DNA of 64,000 nucleotides from Candidatus Nitrosotenuis chungbukensis (GCF_000685395.1 NZ_AVSQ01000017.1:96440-160439), one strand, 5' to 3'. Numbered from the stretch's first letter, positions 1 to 9,706 are shown. The notes: a model not told the origin generated them from the sequence alone. Numbers and translations: made by a program.

Positions 1-1
1 A

Positions 2-403
2 AAAATCGGTGCAGACTATATGTTGCTAATACAATCACTATTTGACATGGGCCACCTAAGAGAAATTGACGAGTTCATATCCTATGGCCATAAAAACGGC
101 TTGAAGGTACTAGTCGAGGCGCACACAGAATCAGAATTTGTAAATTCGATGAAAACAGATGCAGACGTCGTCGGCATAAACAACAGAAATCTAGACACGC
201 TTGAAATCGACATAAACACCACAAAAAAACTATTAGAGAACCAGAAAAAATCAAAAATAACATTGTCTGAAAGCGGAATTAATTCTCCCGACGATATCAA
301 ATTCCTAAAAAAGTGCGGCGCCGACGCGTTTTTGATTGGCTCAAGCATAATGAAAAGCGACAACATTGAAGAAAATGTCAGAGGACTGGTAAACGCAATA
401 TGA
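2..403 (+). CDS. trpC: Indole-3-glycerol phosphate synthase, C-terminal part (cut by window edge)
   Basis: Catalyses the ring closure of carboxyphenylaminodeoxyribulose phosphate to indole-3-glycerol phosphate in tryptophan synthesis. The reading frame is open from base 2, so the N-terminal half lies outside the window. The visible part starts with [10 protein letters not shown] and carries the family signatures [19 protein letters not shown] and LSESGI, followed by the phosphate-binding end of the TIM barrel ([12 protein letters not shown]). Its stop overlaps the trpB start in an ATGA arrangement, so translation is probably coupled. Order trpC-trpB-trpA on one strand indicates the end of a trp operon. 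Confidence 0.95.
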   Translation, partial: KIGADYMLLIQSLFDMGHLREIDEFISYGHKNGLKVLVEAHTESEFVNSMKTDADVVGINNRNLDTLEIDINTTKKLLENQKKSKITLSESGINSPDDIKFLKKCGADAFLIGSSIMKSDNIEENVRGLVNAI

Positions 404-1599
404 AATCAAGGTTTCCAAAAGACGGCAGATTTGGGGAATTTGGAGGAAAATACATTCCAGAAACGCTTGTTCCTGCAATTGAGGAGCTTGAAGAGAATTA
501 TCTAAAAATTAAAAACGATAAAAGTTTCAAAAAAGAGCTAAACTATTACCTTACAGAATATGCCGGGCGCCCGACCCCGCTTTACTTTGCAAAAAACCTC
601 ACTGAGAAAATAGGAGGGGCGAAAATTTATCTCAAAAGGGAGGATCTTCTCCATGGCGGGGCACACAAGATCAACAATACGTTAGGCCAGGCGCTGCTTG
701 CCAAAAGAATGAAGAAAAAACGAATCATTGCAGAAACTGGTGCAGGACAGCACGGAGTCGCAACCGCGATGGCATGCGCATGCCTAGGACTGACGTCTGA
801 GGTATACATGGGATACAAGGACACCATAAGGCAAAAGCTGAACGTATACAGAATGAATCTCCTGGGAAGTAAGGTCCATCCCGTAAAATCAGGTTCACAG
901 ACACTAAAGGATGCAATCAACGAGGCGATAAGAGACTGGATTACAAACGTAAAAGACACATACTATCTGCTTGGCTCTGCAGTCGGCCCACACCCATATC
1001 CCGTAATGGTCCGTGACTTTCAGTCAGTAATTGGCACGGAAATAATACAGCAGATGAAAAAAATAAACAAGAAAGCCCCCGACACTGTAGTTGCATGTGT
1101 CGGAGGAGGGTCAAATGCAATTGGAACATTTTATCCGTTAATTGACAGCGATACTGAAATCGTTGGAGTCGAAGCAGCAGGAAAGGGGCTGAAAACAGAA
1201 TTTCATTCTGCCACACTGAGTGCGGGATCAAAGGGGGTCTTGCATGGGATGATGACCTACCTGTTGCAGGACAAGGAGGGGCAGATAAAAGAAACCCACA
1301 GCATATCTGCAGGACTTGATTATCCAGGTGTTGGCCCGGAGCACGCTTTTCTAAAGGACGTAAATCGCGTAAAATACCGCAGTGCCACGGATAAAGAAGT
1401 AATCGAAGCGTTTTTGCTGCTGACGCGAACTGAGGGGATAATTCCAGCGCTTGAATCATCACATGCGATTGCAGAGGCAGTCAAAATTGCAAAGTCAAAA
1501 CCAAAGTCAGAGTCAATAGTTGTCACACTGTCAGGCAGGGGTGACAAAGACGTCGAAGTAGTTGAGGAATATGTCAGGAACATCAAGAATTCAAGATAA
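400..1599 (+). CDS. trpB: Tryptophan synthase beta chain
   Basis: Condenses indole with serine to tryptophan using pyridoxal phosphate. At 399 aa it is the normal length for the TrpB1 type that pairs with an alpha subunit. Visible motifs: N-terminal [13 protein letters not shown], the PLP lysine in GGAHKINN (about residue 90), the substrate motif ETGAGQHG, and the phosphate cup GGGSNAIG (about residue 236). The start overlaps the trpC stop by 4 nt, and the 3' end overlaps the start of trpA by about 29 nt, which fits one co-transcribed operon. Confidence 0.97.
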   Translation: MKSRFPKDGRFGEFGGKYIPETLVPAIEELEENYLKIKNDKSFKKELNYYLTEYAGRPTPLYFAKNLTEKIGGAKIYLKREDLLHGGAHKINNTLGQALLAKRMKKKRIIAETGAGQHGVATAMACACLGLTSEVYMGYKDTIRQKLNVYRMNLLGSKVHPVKSGSQTLKDAINEAIRDWITNVKDTYYLLGSAVGPHPYPVMVRDFQSVIGTEIIQQMKKINKKAPDTVVACVGGGSNAIGTFYPLIDSDTEIVGVEAAGKGLKTEFHSATLSAGSKGVLHGMMTYLLQDKEGQIKETHSISAGLDYPGVGPEHAFLKDVNRVKYRSATDKEVIEAFLLLTRTEGIIPALESSHAIAEAVKIAKSKPKSESIVVTLSGRGDKDVEVVEEYVRNIKNSR

Positions 1600-2386
1600 A
1601 TTTTTAGAACTTGATTCTAAAAATGAAAAAGCCCTAATAATGTATGCCGTAGTTGGGTATCCAAATGAAAAAGACACACTTGCAGTAATCCGTGGGCTGA
1701 TAAAGGGAGGTGCAGATATAATTGAGTTAGGTTTTCCGTTTTCTGATCCTCTGGCAGACGGCCTGGTAATACAAAATGCAAGTATGCTGTCACTTGACAA
1801 GGGAACCAATCTTGGGCAATTTTTTAGACTTGTGAGAAAAATTAGGCAGGAAAGCAACATCCCGCTCGTATTGATGACATACACAAACATCCTGTACCAT
1901 CAAAACTATGAAAAGTTCTTCAAGGAGATAAAAAACGCAGGAATTGACGGGGTCATCACCCCAGACATGACGATTGAAGAGTCAAAAGAGTACCTAAAAG
2001 CAGCCAGAAGTAATGCAATTGATACAATATTTCTAGTCTCACCAAACACTGACAAAAAAAGACTGGGAAGAATAATCAGGCAGACAACGGGTTTTCTATA
2101 CCTGGTGGCAGTGTACGGAACTACAGGAGTTCAAAACAAAATTCAGCAATACACGATTGACGCTCTCAGGAACACAAAAAAAATAGTTGACAGAAAAATT
2201 CCAGTTGGAATCGGATTTGGCATTTCAACTCCAGAAGATGTCGGGCATTTCATAAAACAGGGAGCAGACGCAGTCATAATTGGCAGTGCACTAATAAAAC
2301 TGGTGGAAAAAACTCCAACTTCAAAACTTGAAAAAACGGTCACTGAGTTTACAAAAAAACTAAAAAGCACGACAAAGATTATCTGA
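1571..2386 (+). CDS. trpA: Tryptophan synthase alpha chain
   Basis: Cleaves indole-3-glycerol phosphate and passes indole to TrpB. TIM-barrel protein of about 271 aa. The catalytic acids are visible: Glu in [11 protein letters not shown] (about residue 52) and Asp in PLADG (about residue 63). The phosphate site GFGIS and the end motif [11 protein letters not shown] are also present. I chose the ATG at 1571; an in-frame TTG at 1562 would add three residues. Either start lies inside the end of trpB. Last gene of the trp operon; a convergent SemiSWEET gene ends 4 nt downstream. Confidence 0.95.
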   Translation: MSGTSRIQDKFLELDSKNEKALIMYAVVGYPNEKDTLAVIRGLIKGGADIIELGFPFSDPLADGLVIQNASMLSLDKGTNLGQFFRLVRKIRQESNIPLVLMTYTNILYHQNYEKFFKEIKNAGIDGVITPDMTIEESKEYLKAARSNAIDTIFLVSPNTDKKRLGRIIRQTTGFLYLVAVYGTTGVQNKIQQYTIDALRNTKKIVDRKIPVGIGFGISTPEDVGHFIKQGADAVIIGSALIKLVEKTPTSKLEKTVTEFTKKLKSTTKII

Positions 2387-2389
2387 GTT

Positions 2390-2662
2390 TTACTTTCTTG
2401 AATATTTTATCTTCATGCCAAGCAGTGTCAAATTAAAAATCAAGATTGCTATGTTGACCCCGACTATTATTTTATCATTGATCTCGACTCCATAAAAAAT
2501 CCACAAAACAGATCCTGTGGAAATCAAAATCATGAGATAGTACGAGACATCAGAGAGGCTTTTTGTTTTATAGCCGCGAATAATTTGAGGAATCCATCCG
2601 ACAGTAACCATTACTGACGCGATAGTTCCAAGGATGATTATCCAGATTCCTTCAAAAAACAC
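2390..2662 (-). CDS. SemiSWEET-like PQ-loop transporter
   Basis: A 90-aa membrane protein with three predicted transmembrane helices and a PQ-loop signature (VGWIPQIIRGYKTKSLSDVS, residues about 22-41). This matches bacterial and archaeal SemiSWEET proteins, which dimerise to move small sugars; the actual substrate cannot be told from sequence. The start is a GTG at 2660-2662. It is convergent with trpA (3 nt between the stops) and diverges from pyrG, so it is its own transcription unit. Confidence 0.85.
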   Translation of the reverse strand: MFFEGIWIIILGTIASVMVTVGWIPQIIRGYKTKSLSDVSYYLMILISTGSVLWIFYGVEINDKIIVGVNIAILIFNLTLLGMKIKYSRK

Positions 2663-2740
2663 TTCTTTCAGACCAAATAATTGGTATTAGAATTTTGTCC
2701 CAGTATAAAGAATTAAAAACACCGATTTCCACTTGTAAAT

Positions 2741-4339
2741 GTGCAGACAAAGTTCATTTTCGTTACTGGCGGTGTTATGTCTGGGCTTGGCAAAGGCGTG
2801 ATGACGTCATCTATTGCCAAACTATTACAGTTATCAAATCAAAAGGTTTCCTGCGTAAAAATAGACCCTTACCTGAACTACGATGCAGGGACAATGAACC
2901 CAATTGCTCACGGCGAGGTCTTTGTCACAGAGGATGGGGGCGAATGCGACATGGACATTGGCAATTATGAACGATTTTTGAACCAAAACATACCAAAGAC
3001 GCACAACATCACAACTGCCCAGATTTACTCAACGGTAATCGAGGCAGAAAGACGCGGGGAGTATCTTGGCGCCTGCGTCCAAATAATTCCACACGTCACA
3101 GACGAAATCAAGCGAAGGATTAGAAAAATCGCAGAAGATGAAAAACTTGACATCCTAGTTGTGGAATGCGGCGGAACTGTAGGTGACATTGAAAGTCTTC
3201 CATTTTTAGAAGCACTAAGGCAGCTAAGACTTGAGGAAGGCTCACAAAACGTGATATTTGTCCACGTGACACTTACGCCCTCACTTGATGTCGTAGGGGA
3301 ACAAAAGACAAAACCGACACAGCACAGTGTACAAGAATTAAGGAGAATTGGTATCCAGCCAGACATCATCGCTGCAAGATGTTCCAGCCCCTTACACGAG
3401 TCTACAAAAAAGAAAATATCCATGTTTACAAACGTTACAACTCGTGATGTGTTTTCATGTCATGATGTAGAATCAATTTTCATGGTTCCACAAATTCTGT
3501 ATGATCAGGGAATAGTTGATACAATATTTACCAAGTTTGGCAAATTTGGACTAGTCAACACCTCTGCAAATTGGGACAAATGGAACTCCATAGTGAACTC
3601 GCTCCAGACAGCACAAGGCAATGTCAAAATCGCAATGGTTGGAAAATATGTCACGCTTACAGACAGCTATGTTAGTGTAAACCATGCTCTAAAACATGCT
3701 GGAGCAAAAATTGGCAAGGTGGTTTCAATCGACTGGATTGACTCTGAAACAATCAACGGAAATGTCGATGATCTATCAAAATATGACGGGGTGATAGTGC
3801 CAGGGGGATTTGGCTCAAGGGGGGCAGAGGGAATAATCAAAACTGCAAATTACACTAGAGAGAAAAACATACCATACTTTGGCATTTGCTTTGGTTTTCA
3901 GCTTGCGGCAGTTGCCTTTGGAAGACACGTATGCGACTTCAAAGACGCAAACTCGACTGAGCTTGACCAAAACACCACAAACCCAATAGTTGATTTGCTC
4001 CCAGAACAAAAAACTGTCTCAAACATGGGGGGATCATTGAGGCTGGGGGCACATGAAATTCTAGTAAAAGGCAACACACTTGCACACAAGACATACAATT
4101 CCGACAAGGTGATACGACGACACAGGCACAGATATGAAATCAACAAAAAATACATAGACATTTTTGAAAAGAACGGAATGGTTTTCTCAGCGGAAAGCGA
4201 CAACGCCAAAAGAATGGAGATGCTGGAGATTCCGTCTCACAAGTTCTATTTTGGAGTGCAGTTCCATCCTGAATTTAACAGTAGGCCGGGCTACCCTGAA
4301 GAGGCATTTGAAGCATTTATCAGTGCCGCGTCAAAGTGA
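2741..4339 (+). CDS. pyrG: CTP synthase
   Basis: Makes CTP from UTP with glutamine-derived ammonia. The 532-aa protein has the N-terminal amidoligase domain (FVTGGVMSGLGKG, residues about 6-18; KIDPYLNYDAGTM) and a C-terminal class I glutamine amidotransferase with nucleophile Cys in FGICFGFQLA (about residue 383) and the His-Glu of QFHPEF. The GTG start gives the standard N-terminus. An AT-rich box (attaaaaac, about 2712-2720) lies 25 nt before the start, consistent with leaderless transcription. Confidence 0.97.
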   Translation: MQTKFIFVTGGVMSGLGKGVMTSSIAKLLQLSNQKVSCVKIDPYLNYDAGTMNPIAHGEVFVTEDGGECDMDIGNYERFLNQNIPKTHNITTAQIYSTVIEAERRGEYLGACVQIIPHVTDEIKRRIRKIAEDEKLDILVVECGGTVGDIESLPFLEALRQLRLEEGSQNVIFVHVTLTPSLDVVGEQKTKPTQHSVQELRRIGIQPDIIAARCSSPLHESTKKKISMFTNVTTRDVFSCHDVESIFMVPQILYDQGIVDTIFTKFGKFGLVNTSANWDKWNSIVNSLQTAQGNVKIAMVGKYVTLTDSYVSVNHALKHAGAKIGKVVSIDWIDSETINGNVDDLSKYDGVIVPGGFGSRGAEGIIKTANYTREKNIPYFGICFGFQLAAVAFGRHVCDFKDANSTELDQNTTNPIVDLLPEQKTVSNMGGSLRLGAHEILVKGNTLAHKTYNSDKVIRRHRHRYEINKKYIDIFEKNGMVFSAESDNAKRMEMLEIPSHKFYFGVQFHPEFNSRPGYPEEAFEAFISAASK

Positions 4340-4345
4340 TTAGCC

Positions 4346-4630
4346 ATGTATGTAGCACTAATAGATATCGAGCTAAAAGAAAACGCCGAAGATGAATTCA
4401 AGGCATGGATTGCTGAAACAAACAAGGTGCTATTGAAATTGCCTGGATTCGTTAACCGAAGGCTGATAAAATCAGACGATGGAAAACACGGGTTAATAGT
4501 AGAATTTGCAGACAAGGAATCACACGCAAAGATACACCAGACAAAAGAACACGATGAGATCCGCAGGCAGCTGACTGGTTTTCTCAAAAAAGCACCATCG
4601 CCAAACTTCTACCAAGTTATCTCGCAATAA
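4346..4630 (+). CDS. Antibiotic biosynthesis monooxygenase (ABM)-like small protein
   Basis: A 94-aa protein with the alternating pattern of a dimeric alpha-beta ABM/ferredoxin-like barrel: MYVALIDIELKEN, then an amphipathic helix, PGFVNRRLIKS, and GLIVEFADKESHAKIHQT. Such proteins are quinol monooxygenases, heme-degrading enzymes or plain structural domains; the function here is unknown. It follows pyrG by 6 nt on the same strand and is probably co-transcribed with it. Confidence 0.6.
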   Translation: MYVALIDIELKENAEDEFKAWIAETNKVLLKLPGFVNRRLIKSDDGKHGLIVEFADKESHAKIHQTKEHDEIRRQLTGFLKKAPSPNFYQVISQ

Positions 4631-4664
4631 AGAATCAGTTAAGATGAATGATCTTTTGCAATCC

Positions 4665-5762
4665 CTAGTAGTCTTTTATTGCTTTTAGCAGTTCGGCATC
4701 AGAAAATATGATGTGCTCAGGATAGCAGTTTAGCATTTTTCCGTTTTTGACTTTGGTAAAGCTCCAGTTTTTGCATGTTGTGTCATATTCCAGCTTGCTG
4801 TTGTCAAATTTCCAGTCAAATCCATTTCCAACCGTACTTGTGGGGTAGTGATGGCCTCGAACCAGTGTTATTGTATCAGTTTGGTAGTTGGCAGACACTT
4901 TAGCATACAGCGCATTTGGATAAAGATACAACACGCGGGGATGGCTGGTTATTGCGTCAAACTCGGCCTGCGTCACGTATTCGTTGTGCAAGACAATTAC
5001 TTTTTTGTATTTGGAGAGAATTTTTGGGTTTGAATCTACCGCAACATCGGTGTTGGTGTGATACCCAAGCAAGTTCAAGACCTTTATCGCATTAGAAGAG
5101 CTGGAATAGCCATGGGGCGCAGTGTATTTGATTTGTTTTGTTAGGCATTTTGTGTCACATTCACCACGATAGTATGTGTAAAACCCAGGCTCGTCATATG
5201 CGGATTTAGTAAAAATCGGAACTATGACAATTGCGTCTTTCTCATTTACCATTAGTCTTTTGTACATCTCGGTTTGGTTTGAGCGCAGTTCAAATTGTAT
5301 GTCTCTTGGGGTCTTCTCGCCGTTCACAGTTATGAAGTCTTTTTTGTATGCAAACGTCCTAAAAAGCGGCGAATGTCCTGAGAATTCATGCTCCTTGTAG
5401 TCATTTATGTTGAATTTTGATTTTGAGGAAATCTTAATTGAGCCGTCTTTGAGCCCCGACTTTATTTTGTTAAAAAACTCTGCGTCGGAAAGTTCCCCAA
5501 GATTCCATTTTTTTGTATCTCTTTTTATGACATCTGGGATTTGGGATGGGCCATCAACTAGGGTCATCTTGATTTTTTCTCTTACGCCAATCCACAACAA
5601 TGATGATTCGATCTGGGCGGTAGGTATCTTGTCGTTGGCCCACCACCTAAGATTCTGGATTATCCAGTACGGGACCCTTGTCTCTGCAAACGCAGTAGAA
5701 CTAAAGGTCACACACAGTAAAAGTAAGACAGTTGCAATAGAAATGAGCTTGATATGCGTCAT
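4665..5762 (-). CDS. Secreted protein of unknown function
   Basis: A 365-aa protein with a clear N-terminal signal peptide (hydrophobic LISIATVLLLLCVTFSSTAFA, cleavage after AFA about residue 26). The mature part begins with RVPYWIIQNLRWWANDKI, a short Trp-rich module often seen at the start of exported thaumarchaeal proteins (family knowledge from memory). The remainder is soluble-looking, with two Cys in CDTKC and two near the C-terminus (TTCKNWS, MLNCYPEH). It ends 3 nt after the start of the neighbouring NAD kinase gene on the same strand, so the two may be co-transcribed. Function not recognised. Confidence 0.7.
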   Translation of the reverse strand: MTHIKLISIATVLLLLCVTFSSTAFAETRVPYWIIQNLRWWANDKIPTAQIESSLLWIGVREKIKMTLVDGPSQIPDVIKRDTKKWNLGELSDAEFFNKIKSGLKDGSIKISSKSKFNINDYKEHEFSGHSPLFRTFAYKKDFITVNGEKTPRDIQFELRSNQTEMYKRLMVNEKDAIVIVPIFTKSAYDEPGFYTYYRGECDTKCLTKQIKYTAPHGYSSSSNAIKVLNLLGYHTNTDVAVDSNPKILSKYKKVIVLHNEYVTQAEFDAITSHPRVLYLYPNALYAKVSANYQTDTITLVRGHHYPTSTVGNGFDWKFDNSKLEYDTTCKNWSFTKVKNGKMLNCYPEHIIFSDAELLKAIKDY

Positions 5763-5764
5763 GA

Positions 5765-6757
5765 CTAATTGGAAATCTCGTATATTTTCTGCCTTGCGTC
5801 CCTAATTGAGATCTTCTTTTTGACATAACCCTTGTCTAAAAGGTGCCTCAGGGCAAGGCGCACCGTTCTGTCCGGAAGCAAGGTTTTAGCCGCAAGCTCC
5901 CTCTGTGTCAGTATTCCTTCGTATTCCAGGGTCTTTAGCAATAGCTTTGAGCTTGGAGGCATGTTGAGCAGATCCTCTGCAAGCCTTACTTTCTTTGTGA
6001 GGGCAGATACTGCCGATGAATCTTTTTTCATTTTTATGATTCTTGCAGGCGGGTCAGATTTTGTGCATTCTAAGGTATTTACTATTTTGAATCTGTCAAT
6101 GCCGTCAAGAATTACTTCACAGTACAGTCTTGCAGAGATGTCGTCTATTTCCACCACGCTTGTGTCTGGCACTATGAGCGGTCTTCTTGTGATGTCAAGC
6201 GAGTTTACCGAAACAATTCCAAACACTGGCGAGTCCTGAAATATCATTGGCCCTCCAGCTGACATCGAGTATGCCGAGGAGCCAATAGGTGTAGATATGA
6301 TTATTCCGTCACTGCTGTCATGCCACACTTCCTCTCGGTTTACCCGAAGTATGTGCTCCATCAGCATTGCGCTTTTTGATGGAAATACAGCTACATCGTT
6401 TAGCACCGAAGATACGGGCTTTCCATCTATTTTGACCCCAAGTCTTGTAAATTCACTTGTCTCATAATCTTGTTTTTTTATGCGATTGACGTAAGATGAG
6501 AACTCTTTTAGATCAACTTGTGCCAAAAATCCACTTGTCTCAGATTCACTCACACCTAGAATTGGGATTTGAGGGTCCTGCGTTTTATGAAAATAATTTC
6601 TAACTCCCTTGTCCCCGCCGGTGACAATAATGCAATCGACGTCTTTTCTTGACTTGTTGCCGACATACACTGAATCCATCCCATAATCATCGAGGACTGT
6701 TTTGATGGTTTTTACCGCAAGGTCAGACGGAGTGGAGCCTGAAATTCCAATATGCAC
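5765..6757 (-). CDS. NAD kinase-like protein fused to a C-terminal winged helix
   Basis: Residues 1 to about 240 match the ATP-NAD kinase fold: IIVTGGDKG near residue 50, GVSESETSGFL, LNDVAV, and the strongly conserved STPIGSSAYSMSAGGP. The usual GGDGT motif is changed to GGDKG, keeping the Asp. Residues about 255-330 form a winged-helix HTH (LLLKTLEYEGILTQRELAA, TLLPDRTVRLALRHLLDKGYV), which is not part of bacterial NAD kinases. It could be a NAD(P)-sensing regulator, a DNA-bound kinase, or both. It precedes the secreted protein at 4665-5762 on the same strand and follows a PfkB kinase gene. Confidence 0.85.
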   Translation of the reverse strand: MHIGISGSTPSDLAVKTIKTVLDDYGMDSVYVGNKSRKDVDCIIVTGGDKGVRNYFHKTQDPQIPILGVSESETSGFLAQVDLKEFSSYVNRIKKQDYETSEFTRLGVKIDGKPVSSVLNDVAVFPSKSAMLMEHILRVNREEVWHDSSDGIIISTPIGSSAYSMSAGGPMIFQDSPVFGIVSVNSLDITRRPLIVPDTSVVEIDDISARLYCEVILDGIDRFKIVNTLECTKSDPPARIIKMKKDSSAVSALTKKVRLAEDLLNMPPSSKLLLKTLEYEGILTQRELAAKTLLPDRTVRLALRHLLDKGYVKKKISIRDARQKIYEISN

Positions 6758-6787
6758 AAAGACACAACTACCAATTACAATAAAAGC

Positions 6788-7660
6788 TTAGACATCTGTA
6801 AACTTCATTATATTATAGTAATACGAGGCATTTGTTTGGACTTCGCCCTTTGTAGGGACCTTGTCAAGGCCAATCTGTTTTGATTCTAACGCCGCCTGTG
6901 CGGCCCCGCCTGCAAAGCTAAACGCCCAGAGAATGTCTCGTTCCTTTAGCAAGGTACAGCAAAATGCGGCAGTAAAAATGTCACCGACTCCAGATGTGTC
7001 AGCAATTTCCATGTTTGGCAGTTGGATAGAATAAAGCCTGTTTTTTGACAGAAGGGAGACGTCTCGCTTGTTCGTGTACAGCACGTGCTCGACGCCGCGT
7101 TTTTGCAAATCGAGTGCTCCCTCTACCCCTGTCATGCCAGTCAAGCTCTGGACTTCGCTTGGGTCAGACTTTATCGCGGTGATTTTTGACAAGTCCAGTT
7201 CTGTTCTGTCAAGCGATATTTTTTTTTGAGAATCAACTCGCCTCAGAAATCCCTGCGGATCTAAAAACGTCATCTCGGAATTTTTTTTGATTTTATCCAA
7301 AGTTTCTTTTGATATCTCATCAAATACAGGACTTACAAGCACGCCATCTGCATCAGAGTCAGAATAAGGAATCTTCTCGCAGACATTTTCCAGCCAGAGG
7401 TTTCTTTCAGAGTCTTTTACTTCCAAGGTAAATTTTGTTGTTGGCTTACTAGATAGGGCATTATCAAACTTTATTTTATTTTTCTGCAATTCCGTTGTAA
7501 ATGTAAAATCAGGGCCAAATTTCGTAAACAGTTCAACATCAAAACCCAGCCTTCTTGCGGCAAGACCGCAATAGCATGCAGGCCCACCGGGTCGCTCGTA
7601 TGAGTCCGTGCCGATTTTTATTTGATCTATTGTGCAGTGAGAAAATATTCCGAGCTTCAT
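6788..7660 (-). CDS. PfkB-family carbohydrate or nucleoside kinase
   Basis: A 290-aa ribokinase-fold kinase. The N-terminal sugar-binding region reads PGGPACYCGLAARRLG (about residues 25-40), and the C-terminal signature DTSGVGDIFTAAF (about residues 222-234) holds the catalytic Asp and the anion hole. It is slightly shorter than typical ribokinases and the substrate cannot be assigned. It lies upstream of the NAD kinase-like gene on the same strand (30 nt gap), so both kinases may share a transcript. Confidence 0.85.
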   Translation of the reverse strand: MKLGIFSHCTIDQIKIGTDSYERPGGPACYCGLAARRLGFDVELFTKFGPDFTFTTELQKNKIKFDNALSSKPTTKFTLEVKDSERNLWLENVCEKIPYSDSDADGVLVSPVFDEISKETLDKIKKNSEMTFLDPQGFLRRVDSQKKISLDRTELDLSKITAIKSDPSEVQSLTGMTGVEGALDLQKRGVEHVLYTNKRDVSLLSKNRLYSIQLPNMEIADTSGVGDIFTAAFCCTLLKERDILWAFSFAGGAAQAALESKQIGLDKVPTKGEVQTNASYYYNIMKFTDV

Positions 7661-7672
7661 TTTATAGAGTCT

Positions 7673-7786
7673 TTATCCTGCGGATTTAGTTTTTTGCATT
7701 TTTAAACAGGATTTGCAGAGGATCTTCCCTTTTTCGATTACCAATTCCACGTTTGAGGTAAGGCAGACATGACACAGTCCTCGCAT
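7673..7786 (-). CDS. 37-aa zinc-ribbon microprotein
   Basis: A short frame translating to a protein with two CxxC pairs: CHVC at residues 5-8 and CKSC about 20 residues later, the layout of a treble-clef or zinc-ribbon knuckle. The start ATG is at 7784-7786. A TATA box (gcataaat, 7808-7815) sits with its centre 25.5 nt upstream, exactly the archaeal spacing for a leaderless message. That makes this a real gene rather than chance. The PfkB gene follows 12 nt downstream on the same strand. Function unknown. Confidence 0.7.
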   Translation of the reverse strand: MRGLCHVCLTSNVELVIEKGKILCKSCLKMQKTKSAG

Positions 7787-7807
7787 AGCATCATGTAGCA
7801 CCCACTA

Positions 7808-7815
7808 GCATAAAT
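7808..7815 (-). promoter_or_regulatory. TATA box of the 37-aa zinc-ribbon gene
   Basis: The box gcataaat lies 25-26 nt upstream of the minus-strand ATG at 7786. On the plus strand it could also place a start site near 7835-7840 for the cyclase gene, so it may work in both directions. Confidence 0.55.
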
Positions 7816-7867
7816 CCCGATTGAAAATTTGAGAAAAGGAGATATTCTGACACGCTTGGAAAAAGTC

Positions 7868-9625
7868 ATGCGGTTTTCAAATTCTCTTACGCTTGATAAA
7901 AAACTGGTCACTTTGGCCATATTTGTATCTGTTATAGGAATCGGGGTAACGATAGTACTGTCATTTCATTATTCAAACATCATACTCGAGGAAAGGATAA
8001 TGGACCAACTGCTCAGCGAATCCACAATCCGGGGAGACTCGGTCAGAAGCCTGTTCAACTCAAGACTGCAGCAAATACAGGTGATTGGAACCGACCCGAT
8101 GATAAGAAACCTCATCAACGAACTTAACGCCATTGATGATGACTCTGTGCTGAGTGCGAAAATATCTGAGAAAAGAATAGACTTTCTTATTCAGATTCAA
8201 GCATTTGAGACTACCATCGGCGGCTTAAACGAGCTTGAAAACGTGGAAATCATCGGCAAAAACGGCAAGGACTTGTTCTTACTGATCAACGTCAAAAACA
8301 AAAAGAACTTTCTGACCGATGAAAAATTCGTAAAAGGAGTAATGGAGCCATATGCAGAGATAATACTTGGAAAAGACGGCAAGCGGAAGTTGGTGACAGT
8401 CACTCCAATTTTTGACAAGCCAAAAGATACAGAGCCAATCGGAATTGCCATTGTTACTGCAAACACGCAATCAATTGATCAGATTTTGCTAAACAGGTTC
8501 GGGCTTGGGAATACTGGTGAAGCATACTTGGTAAACAAAAACAAAATGATGATCACAGAGTCGAGATTCATAGAAGGTGCACCATTTCATCAAATCGTTG
8601 ATACACCGTCAGTAAGCGAGTGTTTTGACAACAAGAAAAACTTTCACGGACAGTATCTGGATTACCGGCAGGAAGTCATCCTTGGAAGCTCAAACTGCAT
8701 GTATGATTTGGGCCTTGTACTTCTTGTAGAAATCGACGATAACGAAGTCTTTCAGCCAGTCAAAAGCTTGCAAGAAAAGATCATAGTTCTTGGAATTGTC
8801 ATGACCATTGTCGTAGGCGCAGCTGCGTTCTTTTTGTCAAAATTGATTTCAAGGCCAATAATCAAGCTTAGAAACGCGGCAAATAAAATCGCAGGTGGGG
8901 ATTTTGACGTGAGGACAAACATTTCAACTAGGGACGAAATCGGGGAGCTATCACAATCATTTGATCAGATGGCTGAAAAGATTCAGGACTCGTTAATTAA
9001 AATCACAGAGCGTGAAGACATAATCAAGCAGCAAAAAAACATACTTCTCCAATTCTCAGAATACAGTTCCAACTACTGCGTGTGTTTTGTCGATATTGTA
9101 AGCTCCACCAAACTTACTGCCAAGCTGTCAGACCTTGAGACAAGCAAGTTTTACTCCATATTTCTCAATTCCATGGCAACAATAGTCACTCAGTACGGTG
9201 GGGTGGTAGTAAAGAACATCGGGGACGCATTATTGTATTATTTCCCAAAAACAGACACTGATGACATGGAACCGTTTGAAAACATGCTAAAATGCTCCAT
9301 GGATATGCTAGAATCAAGAGTCAAAATAAATGAAAGAATGACGCTTGAAAGGCTTCCAGAGGTAAGTTACAGGATAAGCGCGACATTTGGTCCAGTCAGA
9401 GTAGCCATAGTTGCCACATCTACAATTGATGACATATTTGGTGCAACAGTTAACACGTGCGCAAAAATAAACACACTTGCAAGCCCAAACACGTTGATCA
9501 TGGGGGAGTCGTTGTACAACAAGATAAAGGACGTAAAGGGATACAGTTTTGAAAAAATCACCGAGTACGACATCGACTTGGAAAACAAGCTCGGTGTCTA
9601 TTTGGTAAAACAAAAGACAGATTGA
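7868..9625 (+). CDS. Membrane receptor with HAMP and class III nucleotidyl cyclase domains
   Basis: Transmembrane helix at about residues 13-35, a large extracellular sensor domain (about 36-300) of Cache type by architecture, a second helix at about 303-325, a HAMP linker (RPIIKLRNAANKIAGGDFDV) and a C-terminal adenylate/guanylate cyclase domain from about residue 400. The two metal-binding Asp are visible in FVDIVSST and NIGDALLYYF. It should turn an external ligand into cAMP or cGMP; the nucleotide is uncertain. The ATG at 7868 is one choice: in-frame TTGs at 7829 and 7856 exist, and an SD-like aaaaggagat precedes the latter. Monocistronic by context. Confidence 0.88.
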   Translation: MRFSNSLTLDKKLVTLAIFVSVIGIGVTIVLSFHYSNIILEERIMDQLLSESTIRGDSVRSLFNSRLQQIQVIGTDPMIRNLINELNAIDDDSVLSAKISEKRIDFLIQIQAFETTIGGLNELENVEIIGKNGKDLFLLINVKNKKNFLTDEKFVKGVMEPYAEIILGKDGKRKLVTVTPIFDKPKDTEPIGIAIVTANTQSIDQILLNRFGLGNTGEAYLVNKNKMMITESRFIEGAPFHQIVDTPSVSECFDNKKNFHGQYLDYRQEVILGSSNCMYDLGLVLLVEIDDNEVFQPVKSLQEKIIVLGIVMTIVVGAAAFFLSKLISRPIIKLRNAANKIAGGDFDVRTNISTRDEIGELSQSFDQMAEKIQDSLIKITEREDIIKQQKNILLQFSEYSSNYCVCFVDIVSSTKLTAKLSDLETSKFYSIFLNSMATIVTQYGGVVVKNIGDALLYYFPKTDTDDMEPFENMLKCSMDMLESRVKINERMTLERLPEVSYRISATFGPVRVAIVATSTIDDIFGATVNTCAKINTLASPNTLIMGESLYNKIKDVKGYSFEKITEYDIDLENKLGVYLVKQKTD

Positions 9626-9677
9626 TCTTACAAAACAATCACTTTATCTGATTTGAGTGTGGCAAAAACGCACCAAG

Positions 9678-9685
9678 ATTATAAA
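9678..9685 (+). promoter_or_regulatory. TATA box of rps26e
   Basis: The box attataaa is centred 25.5 nt upstream of the ATG at 9707 and fixes the short, family-standard start of ribosomal protein S26e as a leaderless start. Confidence 0.65.
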
Positions 9686-9706
9686 GAGGCAGTTTACAGG
9701 ATTTCC

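Noticed and set aside
941..1462. Long open frame on the minus strand inside trpB
   Set aside because: It is a mirror frame of a conserved gene with no protein-like features; the same holds for the minus-strand frames within thrS, ppdK and egtB.
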